A stretch of 64,000 bases of DNA from Forficula auricularia. Taxonomy: Eukaryota > Arthropoda > Insecta > Dermaptera > Forficulidae. Below are positions 1 through 11,129 of this stretch, in pieces (within the stretch, counting starts at the first letter, position 1; every line of letters starts with the position of its first letter). The stretch spans positions 1,698,929-1,762,928 of the forward strand of contig JALMQS010000136.1 of assembly GCA_024734495.1 (NCBI GenBank), given 5' to 3'. The translations under genes were made by a program, and so were the position numbers. A model generated the notes under the pieces. It did no database searches, was not told where the DNA came from, and saw only the letters and a program-made list of their open reading frames with translations.

Positions 1-19
1 ATACAAACATACTTGAAAA

Positions 20-718
20 TAAACTGACAGGGTTTGATGTGGCCATCCACTTGACTTTACCATACAACCTGGCCCCTCACTTATATTTAATATTTAATAA
101 AATTATTTATGATCATGTAGGGGGGTTAGTTTTTTCATTTTTAATCTTCTGGGGTCCCACTGATTATGTATACAAAATTTGGTTGAGTTTGATACAAGGA
201 ACAAGATTTTCATTATCTGACCCTCCTCCCCATTTTGGGCGTTTAGTTTTTGCATTTTTCGACTTCTCGGGGTCCACTGATTATGTATACAAAATTTGGT
301 TGAGTTTGCTCAAATGGCCTAGATTTTTAATTTTAAGCCCCCCCCCCCCTTAATTTTGGGTCGATATGCACCAAAATCTAATCAGCTCTTAATCTCAATG
401 CACCAAAACTACCTGTGAAATTTGGTATTGATATTCAAACTAGTTTTTGAGCTAGCTCGTCCACAAAAATTTGGTAACGCACAGACTAACAAACTGACAG
501 ACATTTTGACAAAACTGTTATTATCTTTAAAAAATATAATTTTTTCGATGTTCACTTATTTGGGCTTTTTTTGTAGACCAAAATGCCATGGTTTTGCTCA
601 ATTTTTTTAATCAAAATAGTTTCAGTTGTTTTTGAGATATTTCGAAAAAAGAAGCAAAAAAACACTTTTTTCATGCACGATTACAATACTTGACCATACC
701 ATGTGTATGGTAAAGTAA
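20..718. repeat. Dispersed repeat R, copy at window start
   Basis: A composite repeat with no coding capacity. It opens with a segment containing ACTTTACCATACA, continues with two direct ~112-bp units (about 130-353, each with GTATACAAAATTTGGTTGAG) and ends in a hairpin with GTGTATGGTAAAGT near 700-716. The two ends are thus inverted relative to each other. Parts recur at 7862-8048, 11130-11815, 19280-19650, 33180-33250, 46920-46990, 50150-50420 and 60800-61060. The superfamily is not recognised; a non-autonomous DNA element is the simplest reading. Confidence 0.55.
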
Positions 719-1028
719 AATATGAAAATAAACAAAAGTGGGAAAAATCAATTTATAATTTTTGTTCCCTTGTATGAGACTTTGACTTTGAAAAAATTGA
801 ATAATGCAATTTTGAAAAATGCACATCTCTGGCATATTTTGACAAATACACGTTTTCATATAAATGTATTCTAAAGCTTCCCTGCACCTACCTATGCTCG
901 AAAAAGGCACAACTCTGGTATTAATTTTAATGCCCCCAAAATGTAACTCAAAAATGAATTTCATAAATTTTACACTACAATAAAAATAATAATTGTCTTT
1001 TTCATTCCTGAACATTTTTAATTTTCAG

Positions 1029-1220
1029 ACATGTACCCTTTTCGAAATTGCATATTCAATTAAATCTATATCTTGGGATCAGACAGAGGATGACAACCTT
1101 TCCTTAATCCACAAAACCACTCAGAGTTATGAAATTGGTTCAAACGTTCGAACCTCGAATACAGCTTATAGCTTTAATAACAGAGATATTGCCTACCATT
1201 TAGATAACTCAATTCAGTAA
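1029..1220 (+). CDS. Possible 3'-terminal exon of an unrecognised gene
   Basis: A pyrimidine-rich tract ending TTTTCAG precedes a 63-codon open frame closed by TAA. The peptide is rich in Ser, Thr, Asn, Asp and Gln, with few of the Lys/Phe/Ile/Leu runs typical of chance frames in this DNA, and would suit a cytoplasmic tail. No family is recognised, no partner exon is visible nearby, and the surroundings are repeats. A chance ORF remains quite possible. Confidence 0.25.
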   Translation, partial: TCTLFEIAYSIKSISWDQTEDDNLSLIHKTTQSYEIGSNVRTSNTAYSFNNRDIAYHLDNSIQ

Positions 1221-1333
1221 ATGACCACGCTACCAGCGGCCATATAAAAATCTATCTTAGGATTTCTTCGCATAATTGAAAACTCTCATTTTCTTTTCAA
1301 AAAGTACTCCTCTGGCTATATCTAACTATTTAA

Positions 1334-1863
1334 GGTAGTTCTTTCACAAATGCAAAAATTCAAGAAGTCATTGAAACCTGGAATACTAGTATAAGTCATT
1401 AAAAGCATAATACACATACTGTTAAAATTTGAAGACGATTTACCACACCAAACATGAAATATTGCAATTGCAATTAAAAATGACATTTTTTACATAGATA
1501 GGAAAGGGTGGGAATATGATCATTATTTTTTTTCATTGAAGGACTTTCACCATCTTGATGAAAAACTAATATTTGTTAGAATAATATATTCAGAGTAACT
1601 TAAAAAAAATAGAAATTATTTAGCCTCGTAGTTTTGATAAAAAACAAAAAATGATATTTGGGCGATTATTTTTAGTGGAGGGGATATAAGCACAATGGCT
1701 GGAAATCGATCCGGCTAGTATGTGGTGTATCCATATAGAGATTTCGTAGTGTGAGTGGACAGTCACGTTAAAAAAACATAACCCTAAAATTTTAGTTCCG
1801 TTCATATTTATAGAGTGGTTTCCGAGGCTAAAACTTTGTGTGGATTGTCGCGAAAGAACCTCC
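1334..1863. mobile_element. TTAA-flanked inverted-repeat element (MITE)
   Basis: Both ends abut TTAA (1330-1333 and 1864-1867). The termini are inverted repeats: GGTAGTTCTTTCAC on the left and the reverse complement of GCGAAAGAACCTCC on the right. There is no transposase frame. TTAA target duplication is the habit of piggyBac and Kolobok elements, so this is a non-autonomous member of one of those groups. Elements with related ends lie at 21711-22385 and 56895-57594. Confidence 0.65.
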
Positions 1864-1867
1864 TTAA

Positions 1868-2402
1868 GACCGAATTAGTAAATATTTTTAATAACTGCCT
1901 TTGCTATTCTCTTCAGAGTACGAAATACTCATAACCTAATTTTTAGACCTCAGAAAAAGAAAGAATTAAAAATAGAAGGAATAAGAAAAATGAAATACTC
2001 AAATTATCGTTAAGAGATACTTTAAAAATTAATTATATGAAAGGCTTTAAAACATCATGAGTTCAAATTAACAGAGATTTGATAAAGTGATATAAAACGA
2101 GGCGTTCTTTCTTGAACAAGTTCTAATGATGGCTTAATTTTTTTAAATAGAATCTTAATTGGGAAGGAATAAAAATTCAATAGGGTTTTTATAACTAATT
2201 TTCAATTAATTATTTATAAATCCTCAAAGCATCTAAACAAATGTTAAAAAATGAGACTGTTTTTGTTAAATTTTCATGTTATTTCAAATTGATTGCTTTT
2301 TTCAACTTAAATGCCTACAAAACAATTCTACCAACATATTTGTTTTGAATTTCTTTTAGGGTTCTGTTTAAAAGTAAAATTGGACCCTATTAGTGTATAT
2401 AG
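1868..2402. other. Intergenic AT-rich DNA
   Basis: No gene, RNA or repeat recognised. The last eight bases (GTATATAG) are the target duplication of the following hAT-like element. Confidence 0.5.
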
Positions 2403-3146
2403 CAGGGGTCTCTAATCTTTTTGCTTACACGGGCCGCATTTGAAGGAAAAACAAATGCCTCGGGCGCATATCAAATTAACTAATTTCATTGGATATTTTT
2501 TAATCACAAAAGATATAGTTAATAATGTAGAATAATGATATGCACCAAGATAAAAAAGCAAAAATATCATAGCATAATAATCTTTGAGTTATTTTCCTTT
2601 AGGATTTTTTTTTAACTCATTTATCTACATATATTAGCAATTTAAAGTCTTTTAGAAATATATCGAGTTTAATTATTTCTTAACATTTCCAAATTCTTGA
2701 ATTAATTGATTATAGGTACATATGGTATAATAAAGAGTATCCATTTAGCCCAAGTGTAATAGTCAGCAGCCATTCCTAGACTAATAGAAATTAAGAAATT
2801 AACTTCTACTAGTCTGGGTTTGTATTTGGTATCAATCCTTGCCTTAGCTGCTATAAAGGAAGAGAGATCATTCTATCGATGGACTTTTAATCATTTTTCT
2901 AGATTAATTATTTTTAATTATTGAAATAATAAATATTTAAAAAATGGAAATATGTGATGAAAAATAACTTTGACAACAAATTTAAATTTAGGGAACGAAA
3001 TAAAGCTTATTTTTTTTACAGACAAAATGGATCAATTTTTAATTATTCTAACTTGGCTACTTTGTCACCTGATAGTTGAGCTTATAATTTTGCTTTTAGT
3101 GAATTTTATTCTTGGAAAATAGCTTTAGGTAGGTAAGTACATGTAA

Positions 3147-3477
3147 TAGTTTTTAAGGAATTTGGTACTTGGTGAAACATTTTTTAAAATAATTGGATAA
3201 AAAAATACTTGGTAGGTTTCACATTAAGATATAAAAATAAAACGAATTTATTTTTGAGAATCTTTAATCTCGATATATATATTTCGGGTGACTAACCCAT
3301 TTTCAGGAGAAATAGAAAGTAACTGACCTGGATAAGTCGAATTGAAATACAAGTCAATGGTAAAATTTATTTTTAGGATAACAAATATATATATCGAGAT
3401 TAAAGATTCTCCAAAAATAAATTCGTTTTATTTTTTATATCTTAATGTGAAACCTACCAAGTATTTTTATCCAATAA
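3147..3477. mobile_element. Palindromic hammerhead unit B1
   Basis: Two inverted arms (left about 3195-3310, right 3385-3477) flank a short spacer. Target duplication TAAGTACATGTAA (13 bp) is present on both sides (3134-3146, 3478-3490). The left arm holds a minus-strand hammerhead; the right arm keeps only the part 3' of GAAA. The left end carries GGTACTTGGTGAAACAT, shared with families A and C. It is inserted in the hAT element 2403-4891 and is a shorter form of unit B2 at 58 kb. Confidence 0.75.
3269..3309 (-). ncRNA. Hammerhead ribozyme, family B, decayed core
   Basis: Minus-strand motif with stem I CTC/GAG, stem II GGGT...ACCC, GAAA, helix III of alternating AU and AUC as cleavage triplet. 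The core reads CTGAAAA instead of CTGANGA, so the essential G8 is lost and activity is unlikely. Confidence 0.6.
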
Positions 3478-3591
3478 TAAGTACATGTAAATTCATATTT
3501 CTAAAAAGTGAATACTTTATTTTGAAGCCAGGGGGAATATTTGTTTCTGCATAGATAATTTTTAAAGAAACATTATTAAATATTTTTTTTA

Positions 3592-4070
3592 ACCGACTTC
3601 AAAAAAGAAGGAGAATTCTTCTATTCGACAGAATTTTTTTTTGTGTCTATGTTACCTCATATCTCCGCCAATTGTGAACCGATTTTGAAAAAAATTGCAT
3701 TGGGTTCAGTCTATCTTCCGATTGGTTTCGTTTTTTTTTCATTGGTATTAGACCTTTTTGTTAGGTTTGTTTAGGCCTCAACTTCTTTGCTTATGAACCG
3801 ATTTCGATGATTCTTTTTTATTGGAAGGGGGTATCTTAGGAATGGTTTTCATATTAATTTGGTCAAGTTCTGATGTATGATCACTATTAATAACATCACT
3901 AAAAAAGGAGAAAGATAAAAATAATTTTTAAGAAAAAAATAAAACCGACTTCAAAAAAATTAAATGCAACAAATAAATAAAATACACTAAAAGGTATAAA
4001 ATAATTATTATTTTATTTAGTTACAACTAAACGACGAAATATTAACATGAAATTACTTTTTGAAGTCGGT
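3592..4070. repeat. Repeat with ACCGACTTCAAAAA inverted ends
   Basis: Starts ACCGACTTCAAAAAAG and ends with the inverse, so it has inverted termini of about 15 bp. The start resembles a repeat common in several insect genomes (recollection, not checked). There is no coding frame. It lies in a 556-bp segment (3589-4144) bounded by ~29-bp direct repeats (3560-3588 and 4145-4173). Confidence 0.5.
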
Positions 4071-4899
4071 GCCAAACAAAACTATACCTATAAGCGAGCG
4101 TATCCGCCAAACAACAATAAGAGTGCGATCATAAAAGGTATATGTTTTAAAGAAACATTATTAAATATTTTTTGGGGCTTTAGAACTATGTCTATACAGC
4201 CAAGGAATTAATGATTCTATAATATAATTTAAAGAGAAAAAAATGATGGGACAATTGAATAAAGAAAAAATTGTTAAATATGTGTCTAATTTATAACTAA
4301 TTTTTCAGTTGATGAAAAAAGACTACTTTATGTAAAATGTCTTCCTCTTCTAAAGCCTTCAGATTCGTAATATATATAATATATGTATATGTAGTCTAGC
4401 CAGAGGCAAATAAATAATTTAAGAATTTGTTCGATTCTCTTTTAAATTTAGGACAATTAAAAATTAGATGGTCGGCAGATCCTTCATCTAGGTTGCAGTA
4501 AATGCAACATCGGGCTGTCAAAAAATGTCAGTTCAATGTCTGATTGCAGTGCCATACATTCAATCAGAAAGTTTGAAGTTAAAATATTTAAATTTATAGT
4601 AAAAATAGTTCAAAATATGCCAAAATTGTGATTATTTTTTCGGAAATCTCCATATATTTTTCACATTCAAAATTGAAAATCTGCCTTTTATTCTTCGAAA
4701 CCTTTTGGGAAGATTTTCTAATTTCTTCTTATTTTGGAAAAAAAATCAGGTCAAATTGTATCAGATATCTATCTTTTCCAGTAACATAAAAATCTCAATG
4801 TTTTAAGGAAATGTATAATTTTAGTGTCGGGTCGAGTTAATTGCTGTGCTGGGCTGCATGGGGCCTGCGTGCCGCAGATTGGACAGCCCTGGTATATAG

Positions 4900-5362
4900 A
4901 ATGTCGGTATGTCTGTTTGTCTCTTAGTACGACGCTATGAAAGTGATCGTTTTTATCATAGCTGATATTTGTACCCCTCGGAGTTTAGAAGTCGTTTAAC
5001 TTTAAAATTATTTAAAAAATTCAACGATTCATTCTATACTTTTCCAATCAATCACAAATAAGATAATTTGATATTTTAAGTATTATAGAAGTTATAAGAT
5101 ACAGAACACTGAGTTTTTGATAATATTATATATATTATAAAAATGAAAAATAGTCGCTTTTTTTGTTTGATCAGGCCTAAATTTTGCACAGTTAATCTTT
5201 AGAATCATATAGATTAAGTATGAATAGGATTTTTCAAAATTCGATCCCTAACTAATTAAAAACTACTCATTTAATGTAAAATTGCGGATTTTTGAAATCC
5301 TTTTCAGTTCAAACAAATTAACGAATTTCTGATGAAATTTGGTATAATCATAGTGGTAACTT
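4900..5362. other. Non-coding; repeat X fragment
   Basis: No gene. Bases 5171-5330 (TTAATCTTTAGAATCATATA and following) match 6325-6360 plus 6962-7030, an older repeat interrupted there by ribozyme unit F. Confidence 0.4.
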
Positions 5363-6255
5363 GTACCCCGGAACGAATCTTCACTGAGGCCTTGGACGGG
5401 ATAGGTACGGGCATCTAATAAACGGATACCATTTGAACAACATCAGATATGCGGATGATACCATTGTTTTTGCCAGTAACTTAGTAGACCTACAATTTCT
5501 TATGGACAAAATAACTCATCACAGCAAGCGGTATGGCCTGGACATCAATGACAACAAAACCAAGCTCTTGATAATTAGTAAGCAGAAGATCACGGGAGGT
5601 CAAATTTATGTCAACGAAGCGTAATTGAGAGAGGGACCACTACAACTACCTCGGTACCATCGTGAATGGGACTGAAACGACACTCAAGAAATAAAATCTC
5701 GCATTAAAAGCTAGATCCGCCTTCAATCAGATGAGCAGATTCTTCAAGAGCCACAATATCTCTTGATTTAAAAACAAGACTTCTGTGTTGTCATGTCTTC
5801 TGTTTTTGTATGGTGTAGAGTCTTGGACCTTGGAACGAGGCCATTATTAGGAGTGATAAACGCGTTCGAGATGTGGCTGTATCGAAGAATTCTTGAAATT
5901 CCTGGACAGCACGAATGACTAATGCCGAAGTTCTGCAAAGAATGAAGAAGGACCCTGAAGTGGTGGATGACATCAAGGCCCGAAAATTGCAGTACCTGGG
6001 TCATATTATGAGGAACGAAACCCGGTATACTTTGCTTCAATCTATTCTGCAGGGGAAGATTTTCGGAAAAAGAGGTCCCGGAAGAAGAAGGATAGTCGTG
6101 TTGAAGAACCTCAGGACCTGGTTCTAACAAGACCTCCCAACAACTTTTCCGTATTGCTGTTGATAAAGTGAGGATTGCCATGATGATAGCCAACATTAGT
6201 CACGGATCGGCACTTTAAGGGTACTTAATTAATCATTATGCTATCTTAAGAAGGG
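5363..6255 (+). pseudogene. LINE reverse transcriptase fossil (RTE/BovB-like)
   Basis: Translated pieces in changing frames give the second half of a non-LTR reverse transcriptase. First comes NNIRYADDT (about 5436-5465), carrying the catalytic YADD box, then NDNKTKLLIISK and a HYNYLGTIVNG-like segment, then from 5915 the C-terminal region KLQYLGHIMRN...GKRGPGRRR...LKNLRTWF. The residue pattern is that of RTE-class elements of arthropods. Several frameshifts and stops (for example after QIYVNEA) show it is dead. The 5' half is missing. The 3' end lies near 6255. Confidence 0.85.
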
Positions 6256-6451
6256 GAGTAGAAGGGCGCGGAACCCCCCCATCCCCCCACCTATAGGACT
6301 TGGTTTTACCTGACCCAAAGTTCGAATAGTTAATCTTTAGAATCATATAAATTAAATGTAATTATTATCATTTCCGTCCATAATTTGTATTAATATTAAA
6401 GTTTATAATATGGAAATAAGGACAAGTTTTATATGTGTGACTTTTATTTAT

Positions 6452-6492
6452 CAGCAAACATTTCGTCGACTTTTATCCGGCTTCTTCAGGGC
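6452..6492 (-). ncRNA. Hammerhead ribozyme, family F, left copy
   Basis: CTGAAGA core, extra A, hairpin, GAAA, then TGTT in place of the usual CGTT. The C-to-T change weakens helix III. Stem I begins with GCC. Confidence 0.6.
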
Positions 6493-6505
6493 ATGACTAT
6501 TTGAA

Positions 6506-6544
6506 GCCCTGAAGAAGTAGGCAAAGTTTACGAAACGTTTGCTG
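6506..6544 (+). ncRNA. Hammerhead ribozyme, family F, middle copy
   Basis: GCC, CTGAAGA, A, hairpin GTAGGCAAAGTTTAC, GAAA, CGTT. Predicted cleavage follows GTT at 6539. The first stem I pair is mismatched; the next two (G-C, C-G) hold. Confidence 0.65.
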
Positions 6545-6865
6545 ATAAATAAAAAAGTCACACATAAAAACGTTTCCTTATTTTCCTATAAGTGAAGGGT
6601 GAGAATATTTCAGCAACTTGGGTGTTATAACCATATTTTATCCCTCAACCATCTTAAATCCCATTTTCTACACGAGGAAAACTTTCTCCATGTACTGTAT
6701 ATCTTTTCGTATCGTATAATCAAATGGATTTCATATTACCGATCAGACTTCATATCTGTCCAGGAATACCAGAGGTCTATTACTGCTGAAATTATGATAA
6801 CAATAAATATGTCTACTTTATCATTTATGGACCATTATTTATTAATTTTGATTATGACTATTTGA

Positions 6866-6904
6866 AGCCCTGAAGAAGTCGGCAAAGTCGACGAAACGTT
6901 GGCT
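6866..6904 (+). ncRNA. Hammerhead ribozyme, family F, right copy, intact
   Basis: AGCC, CTGAAGA, A, hairpin GTCGGCAAAGTCGAC, GAAA, CGTT, GGCT. Stem I AGCC/GGCT is fully paired, stem II is GTCG/CGAC, and helix III is the palindrome ACGU. Predicted cleavage follows 6900. Confidence 0.78.
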
Positions 6905-7030
6905 GATAAATAAAAAAGTCACACATAAAAACGTGTCCTTATTTTCCTATTATAAACTTTCAAATTAAATGTTATAGGATTTTTGAAAATTCGACCCCTA
7001 ACTACTTGAAAACTACTAATGAAAATTAGA

Positions 7031-7861
7031 AAATTAGAAAGTTTCGTCCATTTGTTTCCTCCAATTTATTATTAAAGTGTACAAGTCGTGGGTTTATTCA
7101 AAATTTCCCCACTAAAATTTAAAAAAATGATTAAAATAAAAAAAAGAACATTGTTGTAAATATGGACATGGGTAAGGAGTATTTATTGCTCGATGCTCAA
7201 ATAATGGTAAAACAAAAAATAAATATGTAAATTTTAATTTACGAAATAAAAACCTCTTGTTCAAAAATTATTAAAGTGTAGGTAATGGAAAATGCTTACA
7301 TTTCATTTAGTGTTATTATTATTTTTTTTGTTTTTTTATTAAAAAAAATGTGTAAAATCCCCCCCCCCCCCCCCCCCCATAATCACACCAAACTAATTAG
7401 AGTCATCGGGATGGAAACATCGCTTAGAGATGCATCCTCAATTCGAATTTGCACGCTATTCAATGTTTTGCTTTTAATTTGTCCTCACTAGGGATATTCA
7501 CGCATGTGCACACGCAATGGGTGGCTATCTACAATCCATAAATATCTCATTATCCGCACTGGATAGATAAACACTCATTATTATACCCATAAATGGTCAA
7601 CGAGAAAAATTTTTCCTTGTATTCAACTGAGATTGCAACAATAATATCAGAGAAAATATATGAGAGTTGATTTTTTTATACATTTTTTAATAGTGATATT
7701 CAAACGACAAAACACATGGGCTGTATTTAATAAATAAATAAAAAAAAAGTAAAACTATTTTCAATGATCGGTATGTACTTTACAAATTTTGTTTATTTGA
7801 CCATTTTTGCCTGCAAACGGTTTGAGCTAGAAATATATTAACATTAAGGCCAAGGTTATTA
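7031..7861. other. Non-coding AT-rich DNA with poly-C run
   Basis: No gene recognised. A run of 20 C (7359-7378) stands out. Short open frames here have AT-driven composition and no similarity that I recognise. Confidence 0.45.
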
Positions 7862-8048
7862 AAGATATGCAACGTGACGAGACCCCATGTAATTTTTGGT
7901 AAAACTGTCTCGTGTTCAAATTCAAACTCGTTGAATACTACAATTTGTGACTTTGTTTGAGATCAAGGGTTCCATAGTCTTTACCTGAGGACTCTTTGAA
8001 GTAGCGATTACAATACTTTACCCATGCTTCGCAATGGATAAAGTAAAA
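7862..8048. repeat. Dispersed repeat R, 3' part
   Basis: Contains GACGAGACCCCATGTAATTT and ends in a hairpin (CTTTACCCATGC, loop, GCAATGGATAAAG). The same block, about 85-90% alike by eye, ends the longer copy at 19280-19650. Confidence 0.6.
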
Positions 8049-9045
8049 AGCAAAATTATGTTTATAAAATGAAACTGAGGCAATAAATCCTCAAAATTCT
8101 AATGTTTATATGGAGAACTCTACCTTTTCTATTATCTACCTATTTAAAGCTTATATAAAAATTATCCTTTCATACATACTTGATGGCTTACATGGCATAA
8201 GCCCTGGAACATTCCATCAACGACTGGACTCGCCTAGCTCTTACGCAGCTTTCATTCTTCTGTGCGCAATTTGTTGTCTAAATACAGGCGCATCAACGTC
8301 ATAATTCAAGTTCAAATTCAGACTACATTTTGAGAATTTTAATTAGTACAGTTATTTATTTATATTTTATAATTCAATATTTTTCTTATGCGTGCGAAAA
8401 AATTTAATTAGTTAAAAAGCTCTAAATGAAAAAAATAATTCAAATTCAAGTTCGATTTCGAACAAGAGCTACAATATTCAATTATTTTTTTTACTAGTGA
8501 TTGTAAAAGATAAAAGAATTGACTATTGGTTGATAAAATGAAATGAAAATTTTTTACTTTACGCTGGCCAATGGGCGAAGTTCTCCAGGCGGCCGGATTA
8601 TTGAATTTACTCAAAAATCACTCAAAAATACTAAATATTTTTCTTTTTCATACCCCTCACATTGGATAAAACGTGTGTGATAAATTCAGTTCAATATCTC
8701 TAATTTTTTAGAGCTTTCTGTGTAATTATTATTCGATTTTTTTTTTCATTCAACAAAAAGAACTTCTGAAACTAAAATTCCACATATTTAATCATTTCTT
8801 CGTACTGTATACATACTAGTAGGTAAATTTTTTGGGATCAGAACGAACTTTATTTTTAACGTTGTCGTGTCTATCTATCTTAATCTACACAGACAGAAAT
8901 TATAAATTTCTTTCCTCCATCTTAAGAGCATTTCTAAAGATCTATTTCGCTGCGACTGTACACCGTCGACGGCCGTGACGTCATCTGTATGGTCTATCGA
9001 CAGCCGACTTCTCATAAAAATTATAAAAATTTCGATCGTTTATAA
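8049..9045. other. Non-coding; small CpG-rich patch
   Basis: No gene recognised. Bases 8950-9010 are CpG-rich and contain TGACGTCA, a perfect cAMP-response-element palindrome, just before the Harbinger element. Whether this is regulatory cannot be told. Confidence 0.35.
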
Positions 9046-9139
9046 GGCTAAGATTACACTGGATAAGAATTCGTACGAAATTTATTCTTACGACTTTGTA
9101 AGAGTTCATAATAACTCATCAGAAGTAAACAAATACATT

Positions 9140-9405
9140 AGGTTTTACTTAGAGAAAGTGGTGTAGGTTTTAGGTGAAACATGATATTAATTAATAAAGT
9201 AAAGGGTGTGTAGTTTCACAGTGAATGAAATAAAACTCAAAGAAGTTTATACAAACTCAATATATTTCGGATTAATAGTCCAAAACGTTTTAAGCTGTAA
9301 ACTCCTGATGATGGACTAATAATCCGAAATATATTGAGTTTGTATAAACCTCTTTGAGTTTTATTTCATTCACTGTGAAACTACACACCCTTTACTTTAT
9401 TAATT
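9140..9405. mobile_element. Palindromic hammerhead unit A1
   Basis: An inverted dimer 266 bp long with target duplication AAATACATT (9131-9139, 9406-9414), inserted in the Harbinger copy. Arms share TTAATTAATAAAGTAAAG and run to the centre near 9297. The right arm has an intact plus-strand hammerhead. The left arm has lost the CTGATGA half. The left end carries AAAGTGGTGTAGGTTTTAGG. Confidence 0.8.
9302..9338 (+). ncRNA. Hammerhead ribozyme, family A (copy A1)
   Basis: CTC, CTGATGA, T, GGA-loop-TCC, GAAA, TATATT, GAG. Stem I CTC/GAG and stem II GGA/TCC pair. Helix III is the self-complementary AUAUAU and the cleavage triplet is AUU, with cleavage after 9335. Confidence 0.75.
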
Positions 9406-9573
9406 AAATACATTCTGGTTAATAGAAGTGTTTACATTGCTCGCGCCATTTTCTTACTAGTTCTTAGGAACTCGCACGACTATTTCAATCCGATCAAATA
9501 ATTTGATTTTTCATCAGCTTTCGTCTGAAATTTGTGTAAAAGCACATTTAACCAGGCGTATTTAAATATACAT

Positions 9574-9864
9574 TTACAATTTGTGCTCTGGAGAAATGTA
9601 CTGTCGAAAGTTTGAATGTTTTCGAAGTTTCATCTCAACAGATTTCAAAATATAATCAAACGTAGATGGTGTCATACGTGTATATTCAAAAAAATTTTGA
9701 TCATATTGTCTAAGCTCTTCATATGACCTCTCAAATTCCCCATTTTCACTTCTTGATGCCAAATATTTATGAACCCATATCCGTTTGTTCAAATTCTTGA
9801 AAAGAAAAAATTTTATGACCTGAGTATCCAATTGATAAATATCAATCTCACCAAGTCGATCCAT
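9574..9864 (-). pseudogene. Harbinger transposase N-terminal fragment
   Basis: A 96-codon frame beginning MDRLGEIDI and containing KRIWVHKYLASR, YEELRQYDQNFFEYTRM, STFDYIL and RQYISPEHKL. This is the N-terminal block that precedes the DDE nuclease of PIF/Harbinger transposases (HARBI1/ALP1-like). The catalytic domain is absent because the right end of the element follows at once. It lies between inverted repeats at 9046 and 10011, so it is a relic, not a host gene. Confidence 0.85.
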
Positions 9865-10303
9865 CTTTGAAAGAGAAAAATTGTATACTGAATCACTAAC
9901 AGGTTTGCAATCAATGTAACCACTCTATTCGTACGAATTCAAACGAAATATTTCACACAACCTCGTAAGAATAAATTTTCGTACGAATTTTTATCCAGTG
10001 TAACGTTAGCCTAACACATATCTTTTTTCACCTTAAAACAAAATCGAACTGGGATGGGTTAATTCTGAAAAAATATTCTGAATCTCTTTTCGTCAGTACT
10101 CAAGTGGCCACAAAATTAAGTTGCAAAAAAATCCTTCTTCTTCCGGGTTTGGAATATACTGTTAGAGCTAGATCTAAACATAGCATAATTTCTTCTTCCT
10201 CTTTTTTCTTTTTTATGAAATTCAAAGCAAAAAGGGGCGCAACAGGAAGTTGCAGCCCTAATGTTATTAAGCTAATAATAAATTAAATGATTGGCCGCTG
10301 CAG

Positions 10304-10406
10304 TGAGCAGTAGCGGTGGTCAATCGACGGCGGGCAGTAACTGTCAACCGCGACAGTTGGCCCTTAATGCCCATTCGCAGCGTACTAGCACCTTAACCGG
10401 AATTAG
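10304..10406 (+). CDS. Possible internal exon of an unrecognised gene
   Basis: A GC-rich island in very AT-rich DNA. CTGCAG precedes it as acceptor and ATTAG|GTAGGC ends it as a weak donor. One frame is open throughout: 33 codons rich in Ser, Gly, Gln and Thr (starts SSSGGQSTAGSN). The other two frames contain stops. It may belong to the same plus-strand gene as 16534-16671. The phases fit only if that exon starts at a second AG five bases further in. No family recognised. Confidence 0.35.
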
Positions 10407-11129
10407 GTAGGCGTACGGAGTAAAATCTATAAAGGGTTATTGAAAAGCTAAAATTATATTATGACATTGCGATAAATTTAGGTCTACAAAGAGCCTGTTT
10501 CATTTTGTAAAGTAACCCTGTCGCTCTTTTTGCCATAAGATCAAAAGGACTTTTTCCTCGATTTAAAAGGGAAAGTCAATAAACAAACTCAAATAACCTG
10601 ATCGTCATGGAATTTTGAAAATTAATCAAATAGACCTGTTAGTTAATAATGGAGTTTACGTAAATGAATCAAACGAGAGCTGAACTCAAGCACCAGCCAA
10701 AAGCTAATTGAAATTATGGAAAAGTGTATGAGACACATGAATAGAACGAAATTCTCAAACTCGGAACAATTATAGTAAATACAACAACAAAAAAAGTTGA
10801 AAATGTAGTTTATTGAATAGTGAATTTATTTGAAGTATTAGTTACATAACTAAACGATTATATATTCTTAGATTCAAATCCAGTCTAATTAGAAATATTT
10901 ATTTATTGATTTGTTTATCGAAGGGACTCGGTTATAGTGTCATAGTAATAAATTCTTCCTGGTATGAGATATTTCTATTTCTGTGCCGTTCCTGAATGAA
11001 ACCTCAAATTTAATTAACCAAGTAACAAATTAGATAATGATATTTCGTTAGAAGGCATAGTAGTTATCGCAATATAATTAATACATTATATTTAACAAGG
11101 GTTGAATAGAGTCAAGCAGATTTTGGTAT
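10407..11129. other. Non-coding AT-rich DNA
   Basis: No gene or repeat recognised. If 10304-10406 is an exon, this is intron. Confidence 0.4.

Larger units (their letters stand above)
2403..4891. mobile_element. hAT-like DNA transposon copy, non-coding
   Basis: The 5' end reads CAGGGGTCTCTAATC and the 3' end is the inverse of CAGGGCTGTCCAATC, a typical hAT terminus. A perfect 8-bp target duplication GTATATAG lies on both sides (2395-2402, 4892-4899), as hAT elements make. Sub-terminal sequence includes the GGGCCGCATTTGAAGG motif, repeated in a second copy at 24963. No transposase frame survives. Two later insertions are nested inside: the ribozyme unit 3147-3477 and a repeat with ACCGACTTCAAAAA ends at 3592-4070. 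Confidence 0.78.
6360..6961. mobile_element. Hammerhead unit F, inverted plus tandem
   Basis: Bounded by the 11-bp duplication AAATTAAATGT (6349-6359 and 6962-6972). It contains one minus-strand hammerhead (6452-6492) and two plus-strand hammerheads (6506-6544 and 6866-6904). The plus-strand cleavage sites are 361 nt apart, so a transcript would define a 361-nt monomer. A 3' end fragment of the same family lies at 59690-59801. Confidence 0.75.
9046..10011 (-). mobile_element. PIF/Harbinger transposon, short defective copy
   Basis: Inverted repeats of about 45 bp: GGCTAAGATTACACTGGATA at the left and the inverse of GGCTAACGTTACACTGGATA at the right, both running on through a TTCGTACGAAA motif. 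Target duplication is TAA (9043-9045, 10012-10014), the 3-bp preference of this superfamily. The interior keeps only the start of the transposase and is interrupted by ribozyme unit A1 (9140-9405). Confidence 0.88.

Noticed and set aside
8975..8986. CRE (TGACGTCA) as a working regulatory site
   Set aside because: A single 8-bp match in 64 kb is uninformative without a promoter or transcript nearby.
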